Positions 18,447 to 27,886 are shown, counted from the first letter of the stretch. The stretch is 45,703 bases of DNA from Gammaproteobacteria bacterium (GCA_024709225.1 JANJXC010000014.1:1-45703); one strand, 5' to 3'. Notes: generated from the sequence alone by a model not told the origin. Translations and numbers: made by a program.

Positions 18447-19073
18447 ATGAAGAATGATTTCGTATTGGAAGCCAGTCTGCGCAACGATCTGGGGAAAGGT
18501 GCGAGCCGCCGCCTGCGTCGCGAAGGCAAGGTTCCCGCCGTGCTGTACGGTGGTCACAAGGACGCCGCGTCCGTGACCATGGACCACAATGACCTGTTCC
18601 ACCACCTGGAGAACGAGGCCTTCTACTCCCACATCCTCACCATCAAGGTGGATGGCAAGACCGAGCAGGCCGTGCTGAAGGACCTGCAGCGTCATCCGGT
18701 GAAGCCGATCATCATGCACGTGGACTTCCAGCGCGTCAGCGCCAGCGAGAAGATCCGCATGCATGTGCCGCTGCACTTTGTTGGTGGCGACGCGGCCCCG
18801 GGTGTGAAGATTGGCGGCGGCATCGTCACCCACAACATGAACGAAGTGGAAGTGAGCTGCCTGCCCAAGGATCTGCCGGAGTTCATCGAGGTGGACCTGT
18901 CCAACTGCGCGCTGAACCACTCCATCCACATGTCCGAGCTGAAGCTGGGTGCCGGCGTCGAGTTGGTCGAGCTGGCCCACGGCCACGACCTGCCGGTCGG
19001 CGGCGTGCATGCCACCCGTGCCACCGTGTCCGAGGAGGGCGGTGCGGCCGCGGCGGAGGGTGAAGGCGCCTAA
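18447..19073 (+). CDS. rplY: 50S ribosomal protein L25/general stress protein Ctc
   Basis: Binds 5S rRNA in the large subunit. 208 aa: the long form with an N-terminal L25 domain (MKNDFVLEASLRNDLGKGASRRLRREGKVPAVLYGG) and a C-terminal TL5/CTC domain (VHFVGGDAAPGVK-type segment; VEVSCLPKDLPEFIEVDLSN). The tail is Glu/Ala-rich (SEEGGAAAAEGEGA), as in other proteobacterial long forms. The order prs-rplY-pth-ychF is conserved in gammaproteobacteria. Confidence 0.97.
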   Translation: MKNDFVLEASLRNDLGKGASRRLRREGKVPAVLYGGHKDAASVTMDHNDLFHHLENEAFYSHILTIKVDGKTEQAVLKDLQRHPVKPIIMHVDFQRVSASEKIRMHVPLHFVGGDAAPGVKIGGGIVTHNMNEVEVSCLPKDLPEFIEVDLSNCALNHSIHMSELKLGAGVELVELAHGHDLPVGGVHATRATVSEEGGAAAAEGEGA

Positions 19074-19109
19074 ACGCCTTCATCTGGCAGTCAACCAAAG
19101 CCGGCGTCT

Positions 19110-19706
19110 GTGTCCGCGCCTGTTCAACTCATCGTTGGCCTCGGCAATCCCGGGGCCGAGTATGAACAGACTCGGCACAACGCCGGCTTCTGGTTTGTGG
19201 ATGCCGTCGCGCGCAGTGCCGGCGGCAGCCTCAAAAACGAATCCAAGTTTCACGGCGAGGCGTGCAGGGTGCGTCTCGACGGTCATGAGGTCTGGCTGCT
19301 CAAGCCGCAGACCTTCATGAACCGCAGTGGCCAGGCGGTGGCGGCGCTGGCGCGGTTCTACAAGATTCCCCTGGAAAATATCCTGGTTGCCCACGACGAG
19401 CTGGATCTGCTGCCGGGCGTGGCGCGCCTCAAGCAGGGCGGCGGTCATGCCGGCCACAACGGCCTGCGCGACATCGGCAGCCTGATGGGCGGCAACAATT
19501 TTCTGCGTCTGCGCATCGGCATCGGCCACCCCGGCCACGCCAGCCAGGTCACCGGCTTCGTGCTGGGCAAGCCGCCGCAGAGCGAACGTACGCTGATTGA
19601 AGAATCTATCGCCGAGGCAGTGGCGACGCTGCCACTGATCATGCAGGGCGAAATGGCGCGGGCGATGAATCGCCTGCACTCTAACAAAGTGACAAGCGAC
19701 AAGTGA
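19110..19706 (+). CDS. pth: Peptidyl-tRNA hydrolase
   Basis: Recycles peptidyl-tRNAs dropped by ribosomes. 198 aa from the GTG at 19110 ([24 protein letters not shown]); the ribosome-binding site is weak. Catalytic His in [11 protein letters not shown] (about residue 24), substrate residues in [12 protein letters not shown] (about 68), HDELDL (about 96) and [13 protein letters not shown] (about 112). The last residues (NKVTSDK) are encoded by the left arm of a heptad-word hairpin, so the natural C-terminus has been altered by the repeat. Confidence 0.97.
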   Translation: MSAPVQLIVGLGNPGAEYEQTRHNAGFWFVDAVARSAGGSLKNESKFHGEACRVRLDGHEVWLLKPQTFMNRSGQAVAALARFYKIPLENILVAHDELDLLPGVARLKQGGGHAGHNGLRDIGSLMGGNNFLRLRIGIGHPGHASQVTGFVLGKPPQSERTLIEESIAEAVATLPLIMQGEMARAMNRLHSNKVTSDK

Positions 19707-19777
19707 CAAGTGGCAAGACAGGAATGTCCATGCCTGTAGTTGTTGCTTGCAACTGGTCACTTGCAACTTGGAACTGA
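19684..19777. repeat. Heptad-word hairpin, pth-ychF
   Basis: The left arm (19684-19717) is made of ACAAAGTG/ACAAGCG/ACAAGTG/ACAAGTGG words and includes the pth stop codon. The right arm (19744-19777) is made of TGCTTGCAACTGGTCACTTG then CAACTTGGAACTGAAG. The centre holds CAGGAATGTCCATGCCTG, a short secondary hairpin. It ends 5 bp before the ychF ATG, the same placement as before gatB. Confidence 0.85.
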
Positions 19778-19781
19778 AGTC

Positions 19782-20873
19782 ATGGGATTCAAATGCGGTA
19801 TCGTCGGTCTGCCCAACGTCGGCAAGTCCACGCTGTTCAATGCCCTGACCAAGGCGGGCATTGAGGCGGCCAATTATCCGTTCTGCACCATCGAGCCCAA
19901 CGTGGGGGTGGTGCCGATGCCGGATCCGCGCCTGGATGCGCTGGCGGCCATCGTCAAGCCGCAGCGCGTGCTGCCCACCACCATGGAGTTCGTTGACATC
20001 GCCGGCCTGGTGGCCGGTGCCTCCAAGGGCGAGGGCCTGGGCAACAAATTCCTCGCCAACATCCGCGAGACCGACGCCATCGCTCACGTGGTGCGCTGCT
20101 TCGAGGACGGCAACGTGGTGCACGTCGCCGGCAAGGTCAGTCCGCTGGACGACATCGAGGTGATCAACACCGAGCTCGCGCTGGCGGACATGGACTCGGT
20201 GGACAAGGCGGTGCTGCGCGTGGCCAAGGTGGCCAAGAGCGGCGACAAGGATGCCAAGGCCAAGCTGGCGGTGCTGGAGCGGGTGAAGGCCCAGCTCGAC
20301 GCCGGCAAGCTGGTGCATGCCATGGGCCTGTCGGAAGACGAGCAGGCGCTGATCTACGATCTGCACCTGCTCACCATCAAGCCCACCATGTATATCGCCA
20401 ACGTGGCCGAGGACGGCTTCGACAACAATCCCTATCTCGCTGCCGTGCAGAAGCTGGCGGCGGAAGAGGGCGCGGTGGTGGTGGCGGTGTGTGCCGCCAT
20501 CGAATCGGAGCTGGTCGAGCTGGACGACGAGGAGAAACAGGTATTCCTCGCCGAGATGGGGCTGGAGGAGCCGGGCCTGAACCGCGTCATCCGCGCCGGT
20601 TACAAGCTGCTCGGCCTGCAGACCTATTTCACCGCTGGCGTGAAGGAGGTGCGTGCCTGGACCATTCCGGTGGGCGCCACCGCGCCGCAGGCCGCCGGCG
20701 TCATCCACACCGATTTCGAGCGCGGCTTCATCCGCGCCGAAGTGACCGCCTACGAGGACTTCATCAAGTACAACGGTGAGCAGGGTGCCAAGGAGGCCGG
20801 CAAGCTGCGCCTGGAGGGCAAGGAATACGTGGTGCAGGACGGCGACGTCATGCACTTCCGTTTCAACGTCTGA
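19782..20873 (+). CDS. ychF: Redox-regulated ATPase/GTPase YchF
   Basis: OBG-family P-loop protein that binds ribosomes and prefers ATP. 363 aa, family length. [23 protein letters not shown] start gives G1; G3 is [17 protein letters not shown] (about residue 68); the NxxE-type region replacing G4 is [10 protein letters not shown] (about 203); the C-terminal TGS domain ends [20 protein letters not shown]-rich stem (20882-20888 / 20898-20904) follows the gene but lacks a U-tract. Confidence 0.98.
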   Translation: MGFKCGIVGLPNVGKSTLFNALTKAGIEAANYPFCTIEPNVGVVPMPDPRLDALAAIVKPQRVLPTTMEFVDIAGLVAGASKGEGLGNKFLANIRETDAIAHVVRCFEDGNVVHVAGKVSPLDDIEVINTELALADMDSVDKAVLRVAKVAKSGDKDAKAKLAVLERVKAQLDAGKLVHAMGLSEDEQALIYDLHLLTIKPTMYIANVAEDGFDNNPYLAAVQKLAAEEGAVVVAVCAAIESELVELDDEEKQVFLAEMGLEEPGLNRVIRAGYKLLGLQTYFTAGVKEVRAWTIPVGATAPQAAGVIHTDFERGFIRAEVTAYEDFIKYNGEQGAKEAGKLRLEGKEYVVQDGDVMHFRFNV

Positions 20874-20958
20874 GCCGGCGCGGGCGCCTTGACAAGGGGC
20901 GCCCCGATCCGGACAATTGCCGTTCTTTTCGGGCCGCCCGGCCCACGGTTTACCTCTC

Positions 20959-21035
20959 GGCTACGTAGCTCAGCTGGTTAGAGCACAGCACTCATAATGC
21001 TGGGGTCCTCAGTTCGATTCTGAGCGTAGCCACCA
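20959..21035 (+). tRNA. tRNA-Met (anticodon CAU, elongator)
   Basis: 77 nt with encoded CCA. Acceptor GGCTACG/CGTAGCC, D-arm GCTCAGCTGGTTAGAGC, anticodon arm CAGCA-CTCATAA-TGCTG, variable GGGTC, T-arm CTCAG-TTCGATT-CTGAG, discriminator A. Sequence is close to E. coli metT (GGCTACGTAGCTCAG) and lacks initiator features, so elongator Met rather than fMet; tRNA-Ile2 (lysidine) is unlikely. Confidence 0.95.
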
Positions 21036-21058
21036 TATGAACTTCCGACCGGAATCCA

Positions 21059-21091
21059 GGGGCCGCAAGCGATTGCGGCCCCTTTTTGTTT
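21059..21091 (+). terminator. Intrinsic terminator after tRNA-Met
   Basis: GGGGCCGCAA-GCGA-TTGCGGCCCC (21059-21082) followed by TTTTTGTTTT. A textbook Rho-independent terminator 24 bp after the tRNA. Confidence 0.95.
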
Positions 21092-21192
21092 TCGCGCCGC
21101 GCCGCGGAATGAAATCGGCCCCTGCTGCAACCTTCACTGCAAGGGGCCGCGTCCAGCCCCGCCGCCGCACTTGCCAGGAGGAACACAACACC

Positions 21193-21726
21193 ATGTCCCA
21201 TGTCCCGGTTTCCCACGCACTTTCCCTGCCCCGCGGGCGCCATGCCGGCTGGCTGCTTGTCCTGTGCGGCATCGTGCTGCTGCTGGCCCTGACGGCCTCC
21301 CCGGCGCGTGCCGAGGCCGAGGCCAAGGTGATCTACCACGCCGACTTTGCCGACCCGCGCCGCTTCAGCGCGATGCTGACCAGCATCAACAACATGGTAA
21401 ATCACTATGCCAACGAGTTCATCGACTACGACGTGCGCATCGTGTTCGTAGCCCACGGGGTGCGCTTTGTGACCGATGACAAGCTGAACGGTACGCCCTT
21501 CGCGGAGGACAAGGCGCTGGCGGAGCAGCGCGAGAATCTGCGCGGCCGCCTGCTTACCCTGGCGGATATGCACAACGTCAAACTGGAGTTGTGCAACATC
21601 ACGCGCAGCCAGATCGGTCTGGCCGAAGACAAGCTGTACCGCCAAGTGAAAATGATTCCATCCGGTGTGGTGCGCATCGCGCAGTTGCAGCAGGAAGAGG
21701 GCTTTGCCTACATCAAGATCGAGTAG
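21193..21726 (+). CDS. Periplasmic DsrE-like (sulfur-relay family) protein
   Basis: 177 aa from the ATG at 21193, with AGGAGGA upstream. The N-terminus carries an extended twin-Arg-free signal (RGRHAGWLLVLCGIVLLLALTASPARAEA), cleavage after ARA about residue 40. The mature part (KVIYHADFADPRRFSAMLTS; YDVRIVFVAHGVRFVT; GVVRIAQLQQEEGFAYIK) follows the DsrE/DsrF alpha-beta fold of exported family members. A lone Cys occurs in KLELCNITRSQIG at the position where cytoplasmic DsrE-type proteins carry the active-site Cys. Function unknown; exported members are common in sulfur-oxidising gammaproteobacteria. It converges on the SCO-like gene. Confidence 0.8.
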   Translation: MSHVPVSHALSLPRGRHAGWLLVLCGIVLLLALTASPARAEAEAKVIYHADFADPRRFSAMLTSINNMVNHYANEFIDYDVRIVFVAHGVRFVTDDKLNGTPFAEDKALAEQRENLRGRLLTLADMHNVKLELCNITRSQIGLAEDKLYRQVKMIPSGVVRIAQLQQEEGFAYIKIE

Positions 21727-21735
21727 GTGTGCCAT

Positions 21736-21757
21736 CCGCGCTGCACGGCAGCCGCGG
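21736..21757. other. Hairpin between convergent genes
   Basis: CCGCGCTGC-ACG-GCAG-C-CGCGG: a 9-bp stem with one bulged C in the 45-bp gap between the convergent DsrE-like and SCO-like genes. Possible two-way transcript end, but without U-tracts. Confidence 0.4.
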
Positions 21758-21771
21758 AGGCGGCGGGGCTC

Positions 21772-22326
21772 TTACAGGAAGTCCTTGATGCGCGCCGCCA
21801 TGTCCTTGGCCAGCATGCCGTGGGCGAACTTCACCAGCAGGCGGCCATCGGGGGCCATGAGAAACACGCCGGCGGAGTGATCCATCTGATATTGGTCGGC
21901 GGGCATGCCGGGTACCTGCACCTTTTCGTAGGTGACGCGGAAGTTGGCGGCGGTGCGCGCCAGCAGCTCCGGCGAGCCGGTGAGACCGATGATGCCGGGG
22001 TGGAAGTAGGACACATACTCGCGCAGCACCTGCGGCGTGTCGCGTTCCGGGTCGACGCTGATGAACAGCGGCTGGATGCGCGCGGCGTCATCGCCGAGCA
22101 GCTTCAACGCCTGGGTGATCACCATCATAGCCGAGGGACAGACGTCGGGGCAGAAGGTGTAGCCGAAATAGATCAGCTGATAGCGCTCACCGAAATCGCG
22201 ATCGGTAACCATCTCGCCATAGTGGTTCATCATCATGAAGCGGCCGTTGATGGGCGGCAGCTCTTCCGCCGCCTGGTTCAGCGGGGACAGCGTCAGCAGT
22301 AACAGCAGCAGGGCGACGGATTTCAT
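21772..22326 (-). CDS. SCO1/SenC-family copper-binding thioredoxin-like protein
   Basis: 184 aa with a signal peptide (MKSVALLLLLLTLSPLNQAA). The copper/thiol site CxxxC is present in FCPDVCPSAMM (about residue 60) and the distal copper-ligand His in QYQMDHSAGVFLM (about 148). Family members deliver copper to the CuA centre of cytochrome oxidase or act as thiol oxidoreductases in the periplasm. Downstream of, and 15 bp from, a secreted unknown protein, probably one operon. No oxidase gene is in the window. Confidence 0.94.
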   Translation of the reverse strand: MKSVALLLLLLTLSPLNQAAEELPPINGRFMMMNHYGEMVTDRDFGERYQLIYFGYTFCPDVCPSAMMVITQALKLLGDDAARIQPLFISVDPERDTPQVLREYVSYFHPGIIGLTGSPELLARTAANFRVTYEKVQVPGMPADQYQMDHSAGVFLMAPDGRLLVKFAHGMLAKDMAARIKDFL

Positions 22327-22341
22327 GCGGCGGGCTCCCCG

Positions 22342-22689
22342 TCAGGGTTTGGTCTGGGGGTAGGCCTGTTGCAGGGCGGTGATGGCGCCCTCCACCTCGT
22401 GGCGGAACGGTGCAAGGTTGGGGCAGGGCAGGTTTTTCTCCACCATGCGCAGGAAGGATTTCTGCGTGGCATCCTCGAACAGCTCGCCGAGCTGGCTGAC
22501 CTTGGGCACGGTATCAACCAGCGCCTTTTTCAGGCGGCGCATGTCGGCGCCATAACCACACTGCAGGGCAATGCCGTTCAGATCGCCGAGGCGGATGACG
22601 GTTTCATGCTGCACGGGCGTGAAGGCCGCGGCGTTGACGCCGTACAGGAGGCCGGAAAGTGCAAGTGCGAGTAGCTGGATGTGGCGCAT
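22342..22689 (-). CDS. Secreted protein of unknown function upstream of the SCO-like gene
   Basis: 115 aa, not recognised. The signal peptide MRHIQLLALALSGLLYGVNAAA is clear, cleavage near residue 21. The mature domain is helical with two cysteines (ALQCGYGADMRRLKKAL and KNLPCPNLAPF) that could form a disulfide or bind metal. First gene of the two-gene unit with the SCO-like protein. An FNR-like box lies about 130 bp upstream of its start. Confidence 0.75.
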   Translation of the reverse strand: MRHIQLLALALSGLLYGVNAAAFTPVQHETVIRLGDLNGIALQCGYGADMRRLKKALVDTVPKVSQLGELFEDATQKSFLRMVEKNLPCPNLAPFRHEVEGAITALQQAYPQTKP

Positions 22690-22814
22690 GGTCTGTCGGT
22701 TGTTGTCGGATGAAGGGTGTTCACTGTAACGCCAAGCAGGGCGGCAATGCCACCACGGGGACTGCCGCCGTCATCGACTGGGCCGATACTGCCGCATGCC
22801 GGGCGGTGTGCGCC

Positions 22815-22828
22815 ATGATCAATATCAA
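22815..22828. promoter_or_regulatory. FNR/ANR-like box
   Basis: ATGATCAATATCAA matches the palindromic FNR consensus TTGAT-N4-ATCAA at 9 of 10 fixed positions. It is upstream of the secreted protein/SCO-like operon (start 22689). The distance (about 130 bp) is long for classic activation unless the transcript starts well upstream. The rest of 22690-22861 shows no gene. Confidence 0.45.
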
Positions 22829-22861
22829 TCAGCGCGGGCCGGCGCCGCGGTGTGCTGCCTG

Positions 22862-22968
22862 GCAGCCTGTCGGACTTGGGCGATCGTAGCGAGCATGGTG
22901 GGAGAGCGAGGAAATATGGACCGTTCTCCCACCAGCGCAGTAGATCAGCCCCAAGTCCGACAGGCTGC
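22862..22968. mobile_element. MITE-like 107-bp palindromic element
   Basis: Perfect 19-bp terminal inverted repeats: GCAGCCTGTCGGACTTGGG (22862-22880) and its complement (22950-22968). Nested inside is a second perfect inverted repeat TGGTGGGAGA (22896-22905) / TCTCCCACCA (22925-22934). No coding capacity. The right end is flanked by CTAG, and the stop codon (TAG) of the cNMP-binding gene sits on this junction (its last base is the element's terminal base), so insertion may have set the protein's C-terminus. Terminal repeats of this style are found on transposase-mobilised non-autonomous elements; the parent family cannot be named from this sequence. Confidence 0.8.
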
Positions 22969-23441
22969 TAGAGGTGCTGCTCCAGGCCGTGGGCCTTGAG
23001 TCCCCAGGCGAGGATGGAAAACAGTTTGCGGTTGGTATTGCGCAGGCGATCCACCAGGGAGGTGAGCAGTTCCCGCAGCACCGCATAGCCGGTTTCCGGA
23101 TGTGCGTCGAGAAAGGCCAGCAGTTGTGCGCCGTCGATGCCGATGAGTTCACATTCGCTGATGGCCATCACCGAGGCGGAGCGTGCCTGGTGATCGAACA
23201 GCGCCAGTTCGCCGAATACCTCGCCGGGCTCCAGGTCGCACACGCCGGGGTGGATATGGCGTCCCTCTTCCAACTCCAGGTCGGCGATGATGCGTACCGT
23301 GCCGGCCTCGATCAGATACAGCGTATCGGCCGGGTCGCCCTCGCGGAAGACGAAGTCATTGGCCGCATGGCGGCTGCGGCGCCAATTGCGCCCCTCCTGG
23401 AAGTCCGGATGTTGCAGCAGCTTGCGCAGGGTTTGTTGCAT
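22968..23441 (-). CDS. Cyclic nucleotide-binding domain protein (no DNA-binding domain)
   Basis: 157 aa. One cNMP-binding beta-barrel: DFVFREGDPADTLYLIEAGTV (about 28-48), phosphate-binding-cassette region GEVFGELALFDHQARSASV (about 72-90; the usual GE-x-A-L-x-x-x-x-R-x-A pattern is kept), then a C-terminal helix (LLTSLVDRLRNTNRKLFSILA). The Crp/Fnr helix-turn-helix is absent, so it is not a transcription factor by itself. It may have been shortened or altered by the adjacent MITE, which overlaps its stop codon. Confidence 0.88.
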   Translation of the reverse strand: MQQTLRKLLQHPDFQEGRNWRRSRHAANDFVFREGDPADTLYLIEAGTVRIIADLELEEGRHIHPGVCDLEPGEVFGELALFDHQARSASVMAISECELIGIDGAQLLAFLDAHPETGYAVLRELLTSLVDRLRNTNRKLFSILAWGLKAHGLEQHL

Positions 23442-23510
23442 CGGTGCCGTCCACGGGTGGGGAGACCGATTATTAGCCCAAAAGGGCGGGTTTTGCCAGC
23501 CCCAGAGCGG

Positions 23511-24995
23511 TCAGGACGAGCAGCTGATGGCCAGCCGGCGGCCCCAGTCCGGGGGCGGGGCGGTATAGGCCTCATCGCCCGGATGCTCGTCGAAGGGGGC
23601 CTGCAACAGGCGTAGCAGGCGCTCGATTTCACTCGTGTCGCCCTGCTGCGCCCGGCTGATGGCCTGCTGGGCGAGATAGTTGCGCAGGACGTATTTCGGG
23701 TTGACCCGTGCCATGGCGGCGCGCCGCGCCGCGTCCTCACCCTGGTCGGCGGCGAGGCGGCTGCGGTAGTCCGCCGCCCAGTGGGCGAAGGCCGGGCGGT
23801 CCGGAAAAAGGTCGCGCAGCACGGCGTTGCGCGCCCCCGGGGCGCTGTCGAACTCGCCCAGGGCACGGAAGAAGTTGCTGTAGTCGACCCGGTTGGCCGC
23901 GAGCAGTTGCAGCAGGTCCTGCAGCAGCAGGTCGTCGCCGGGTCGCGGCGCGCGCAGCCCCAGCTTGCGCTGCATCCGTTCCTGGTAGTGGGCGTGAAAG
24001 GCCGGGGCGTACTCGCCCAGGACCGCATTGGCCTGTTCCGCCGCCGCCTCCACGGGTTCACCCAGCAGGGGCAGCAGGGCCTGGCCCAGGCAGCTCAGGT
24101 TCCAGTGGGCGATGTCGGGCTGGCGGTCGAAGGCGTAGCGGCCCTGGTAGTCGGAGTGGTTGCAGACGAGGCCCGGCTCGAAGTCGTCGAGGAAGGCGTA
24201 GGGGCCGTAGTCCAGGGTGAGGCCGAGGATCGACATGTTGTCGGTGTTCATCACGCCATGGGCGAAGCCGACTGACTGCCAGTGGGCGATGAGCCGCGCC
24301 GTGCGCAGGGTCACCGCGCGGAACAGCTCCAGATAGGGGTTGGCTTCATCACGCAACTCCGGGTAGTGGTGCGCGATTACGTAATCGGCCAGGCGGCGCA
24401 GATGGTCGAACTGGCGGCGGTAGTAGAACACCTCGAAGGAGCCGAAGCGCACATGGCTGGGTGCCAGGCGCACCAGCAGGGCGCCGGTTTCGAGCTCCTC
24501 GCGCCCGACCTCCTCCTCGCTGCCGAACAGGCACAGGGCGCGGGTGGTGGGGATACCGAGGCCGTGCATGGCCTCGCTGCACAGGTACTCGCGGATGGTC
24601 GAGCGCAGCACGGCACGGCCGTCGCCGCGGCGCGAATAGGGGGTGACGCCAGCCCCTTTCAGTTGCACCTCCCAGCGCTCGCCGCGCCGGTTCTGCACCT
24701 CGCCGAGCAGGATGGCGCGGCCGTCGCCCAGTTGCGGCACGTAATGGCCGAACTGGTGGCCGGCATAGAGCGCCGCCAGCGGCTCGCTGCCCGGCAGTGG
24801 GTCCTGTCCCGACAGCCAAGAGGTGAACTCCGGGCGCAGCGCCTCCAGCGGGTCGAGGTCGAGCAGCTCTGCCGCCGCCGGGTTGAAGCTGAGCAGGCGC
24901 GTGCCCTCCAGCGGCGTGGGCTGCAGGCGGGTATGGAACGGCTCCGGCAGGCGGGCGTAGCTGTTGCTGAAGTTGAGCTGGTCGAGACGGCGCAT
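23511..24995 (-). CDS. selO: Protein adenylyltransferase SelO
   Basis: Pseudokinase-fold enzyme that transfers AMP from ATP to proteins in oxidative-stress control. 494 aa from the ATG at 24995 (MRRLDQLNFSNSYARLPEPF); an alternative ATG at 25034 adds 13 residues. Signature segments: YAGHQFGHYVPQLGDGRAIL (about residue 75), GVTPYSRRGDGRAVLRSTIR (about 115), HGVMNTDNMSILGLTLDYGP (about 250, metal/catalytic Asp and Asn), and the C-terminal ISCSS with the conserved redox cysteine. Divergent from the MASE1 cyclase. Confidence 0.95.
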   Translation of the reverse strand: MRRLDQLNFSNSYARLPEPFHTRLQPTPLEGTRLLSFNPAAAELLDLDPLEALRPEFTSWLSGQDPLPGSEPLAALYAGHQFGHYVPQLGDGRAILLGEVQNRRGERWEVQLKGAGVTPYSRRGDGRAVLRSTIREYLCSEAMHGLGIPTTRALCLFGSEEEVGREELETGALLVRLAPSHVRFGSFEVFYYRRQFDHLRRLADYVIAHHYPELRDEANPYLELFRAVTLRTARLIAHWQSVGFAHGVMNTDNMSILGLTLDYGPYAFLDDFEPGLVCNHSDYQGRYAFDRQPDIAHWNLSCLGQALLPLLGEPVEAAAEQANAVLGEYAPAFHAHYQERMQRKLGLRAPRPGDDLLLQDLLQLLAANRVDYSNFFRALGEFDSAPGARNAVLRDLFPDRPAFAHWAADYRSRLAADQGEDAARRAAMARVNPKYVLRNYLAQQAISRAQQGDTSEIERLLRLLQAPFDEHPGDEAYTAPPPDWGRRLAISCSS

Positions 24996-25150
24996 GCCCT
25001 CGACATGGCGGCAGGTGCCGGGCCATTCAACCATGCCGCCGCTGCGGCTTTGGCCGGTGTGGGATTTATCCCTGCATCGTAGTCTACTATTTGGGCAGGA
25101 GTCGGATATTTCCCCGGAGTTTGCGCAGCAATTACAGGAAGGGGGACGCC

Positions 25151-26950
25151 ATGGCGGCACACAGCGTGAGGCAGGGACACGGGGCCGGGTTGCTGGTGTG
25201 GTGGGGGGCGGTGGCTGCCGGTTATGGGGCCCTGACCCTGCTGAGCCTGTTTCTGGCTGCGCCGCAGGCGGCGGTTGCCCCCTTCTGGCTGCCGGCCGGA
25301 TTTGGCCTGGCGGCGGTTCTGCAGCTGGGGTACCGCGTGTGGCCGGGCATCGCGCTGGGGGCGATGCTGACACCGCTGCTGCTGGGGGCGGTACCGACGG
25401 TCCTGGCCTGGCTCGCACCGGGTGCCGTCGCGGAAACCCTGGCGGCGGCCTGGTTGATACGGCGCTGGGTGCAGAGCGCCGTCCCCTTGAATCACATCAC
25501 CGATATCATGCGCGCCATCCTCGCCGTGGCTCTGGTCACCCTGCCGGTGGCGGTGACGGAGTGCGTGCTGACTGGGGGCGCTGCCGACGGCCCGGCGCTG
25601 CCGGAGTGGTGGCTGGCCAATATCGGCGGTGTACTGTTGTTTGCGCCCTTTGCGCTGGCCTGGGCCAACCGCACCTATGCCCCGCCGGCAGGGCGGGGGG
25701 GCGAGCTGGCGCTGCTGGCGGTGGTGGTGGTGCTGACCAGTGATCAGGTGTTCGGCGGCACGCTGGCGAGCGGTTCGCTGGAGTTCATCCTGCTGGTATT
25801 TTTCATCTGGGCGGCCTTGCGCCTGGAGGTGCGCGGCATGACCACCCTGACCCTGATCACCGGGCTGGTGGCGGCCTATCACACCGGGCGCGGCCACGGT
25901 CCCCTCATCGCGCCCGACGAGCTGGTGACCCAGCTCACCCTGCAGGGCTTTGCCGTGATCAGCACGGTGACCGGCCTGATCCTGATTGCGGCCACCCACG
26001 AGCGGCGCGAGGCGCTGGAGGAACTGCAGCTGGCGGCCAAGGTCATCGACAACACCCCGGACGGGGTGATGATCACCGATGCCGATCTGCACATCCGCTC
26101 CGTCAACCCGGCATTCAGCGCCACCACCGGCTACAGCGAGGCCGAGGTACTGGGGCAGACGCCGCACCTGCTGGCCTCGGGGCGCCACGAGGCGGCGTTC
26201 TATCAGGCCATGTGGCGCCAGATCGAGCAGGACGGCCGCTGGCAGGGCGAGATCTGGAACCGGCGCAAGAACGGCGAGATCTACCTGGAGTGGCTCAACA
26301 TCATTGCCATCCGGGATGCCCAGGGAAAGGTGCTGCATTATGCCGGTATCTTCTCCGACATCGTCACCCAGGAGCATGTGCGGCAGCGCCTGCACAGCCT
26401 GGCGTACTACGATGCGCTCACCGACCTGCCCAACCGCGAGCTGTTCCACGACCGGCTGTACAACGCCCTGGTCCAGGTACGGCGCGAGCGGCATCAGCTG
26501 GCGCTGCTGTTTCTCGATGTCGATCACTTCAAGCCCATCAATGACACCCACGGCCACGCCATGGGCGACCGCCTGTTGCGGGTGCTGGCCGACGAGTTGC
26601 GGCAGTGTGTGCGGGAGAGCGACACGGTAGCGCGGCTGGGCGGCGATGAATTCACCATCCTTCTGGCGCGCGTGTCCGGTGAGGCGGATGCGGTGCAGGT
26701 GGCGGGCAAGATCATCGCCGCCTTTGCCAGACCGTTTCAGGTCGCGGGGCATGCGCTGTCGGTCGGCGTCAGCATCGGTATCGCGCTATTTCCCGACGAT
26801 GCCGCAGATGAAGTGACGCTGCTGCGCAACGCCGATGCGGCGATGTATGCCGCCAAGCAGGCCGGGCGCAACAACTATCAGCGCTATCGTCCGCACATGG
26901 CGGCGCTGTTCAGTGCCGAGCGCTGCCCGGAGATGACGCGGCGCGGTTGA
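25151..26950 (+). CDS. MASE1-PAS-GGDEF diguanylate cyclase
   Basis: 599 aa from the ATG at 25151, with GGAAGGGGGA upstream. The N-terminal MASE1-type membrane sensor spans about residues 10-290 with roughly eight hydrophobic segments (WGAVAAGYGALTLLSLF and others). A PAS domain follows (AKVIDNTPDGVMITDADLHI; ATTGYSEAEVLGQTPHLL), then GGDEF (LTDLPNRELFHDRLY, DVDHFKPINDTHGHAMGDRL). The active site RLGGDEF is intact (G497-F501), and an RxxD inhibitory site (RESD) lies five residues before it, so product feedback is likely. No EAL domain. It makes c-di-GMP in response to an unknown signal. Confidence 0.95.
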   Translation: MAAHSVRQGHGAGLLVWWGAVAAGYGALTLLSLFLAAPQAAVAPFWLPAGFGLAAVLQLGYRVWPGIALGAMLTPLLLGAVPTVLAWLAPGAVAETLAAAWLIRRWVQSAVPLNHITDIMRAILAVALVTLPVAVTECVLTGGAADGPALPEWWLANIGGVLLFAPFALAWANRTYAPPAGRGGELALLAVVVVLTSDQVFGGTLASGSLEFILLVFFIWAALRLEVRGMTTLTLITGLVAAYHTGRGHGPLIAPDELVTQLTLQGFAVISTVTGLILIAATHERREALEELQLAAKVIDNTPDGVMITDADLHIRSVNPAFSATTGYSEAEVLGQTPHLLASGRHEAAFYQAMWRQIEQDGRWQGEIWNRRKNGEIYLEWLNIIAIRDAQGKVLHYAGIFSDIVTQEHVRQRLHSLAYYDALTDLPNRELFHDRLYNALVQVRRERHQLALLFLDVDHFKPINDTHGHAMGDRLLRVLADELRQCVRESDTVARLGGDEFTILLARVSGEADAVQVAGKIIAAFARPFQVAGHALSVGVSIGIALFPDDAADEVTLLRNADAAMYAAKQAGRNNYQRYRPHMAALFSAERCPEMTRRG

Positions 26951-27004
26951 CAGTCCCGGCCTGGCGGGCAAGACTTGGCCTCCCGTTTTTGAACCTTTCC
27001 CGTG

Positions 27005-27882
<878 letters not shown>

Positions 27883-27886
<4 letters not shown>

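Noticed and set aside
22862-22968. Intrinsic terminator of the cNMP-binding gene
   Set aside because: The long nested palindrome lacks a U-tract, and the perfect 19-bp termini fit a transposable element better, though it may also affect transcript ends.
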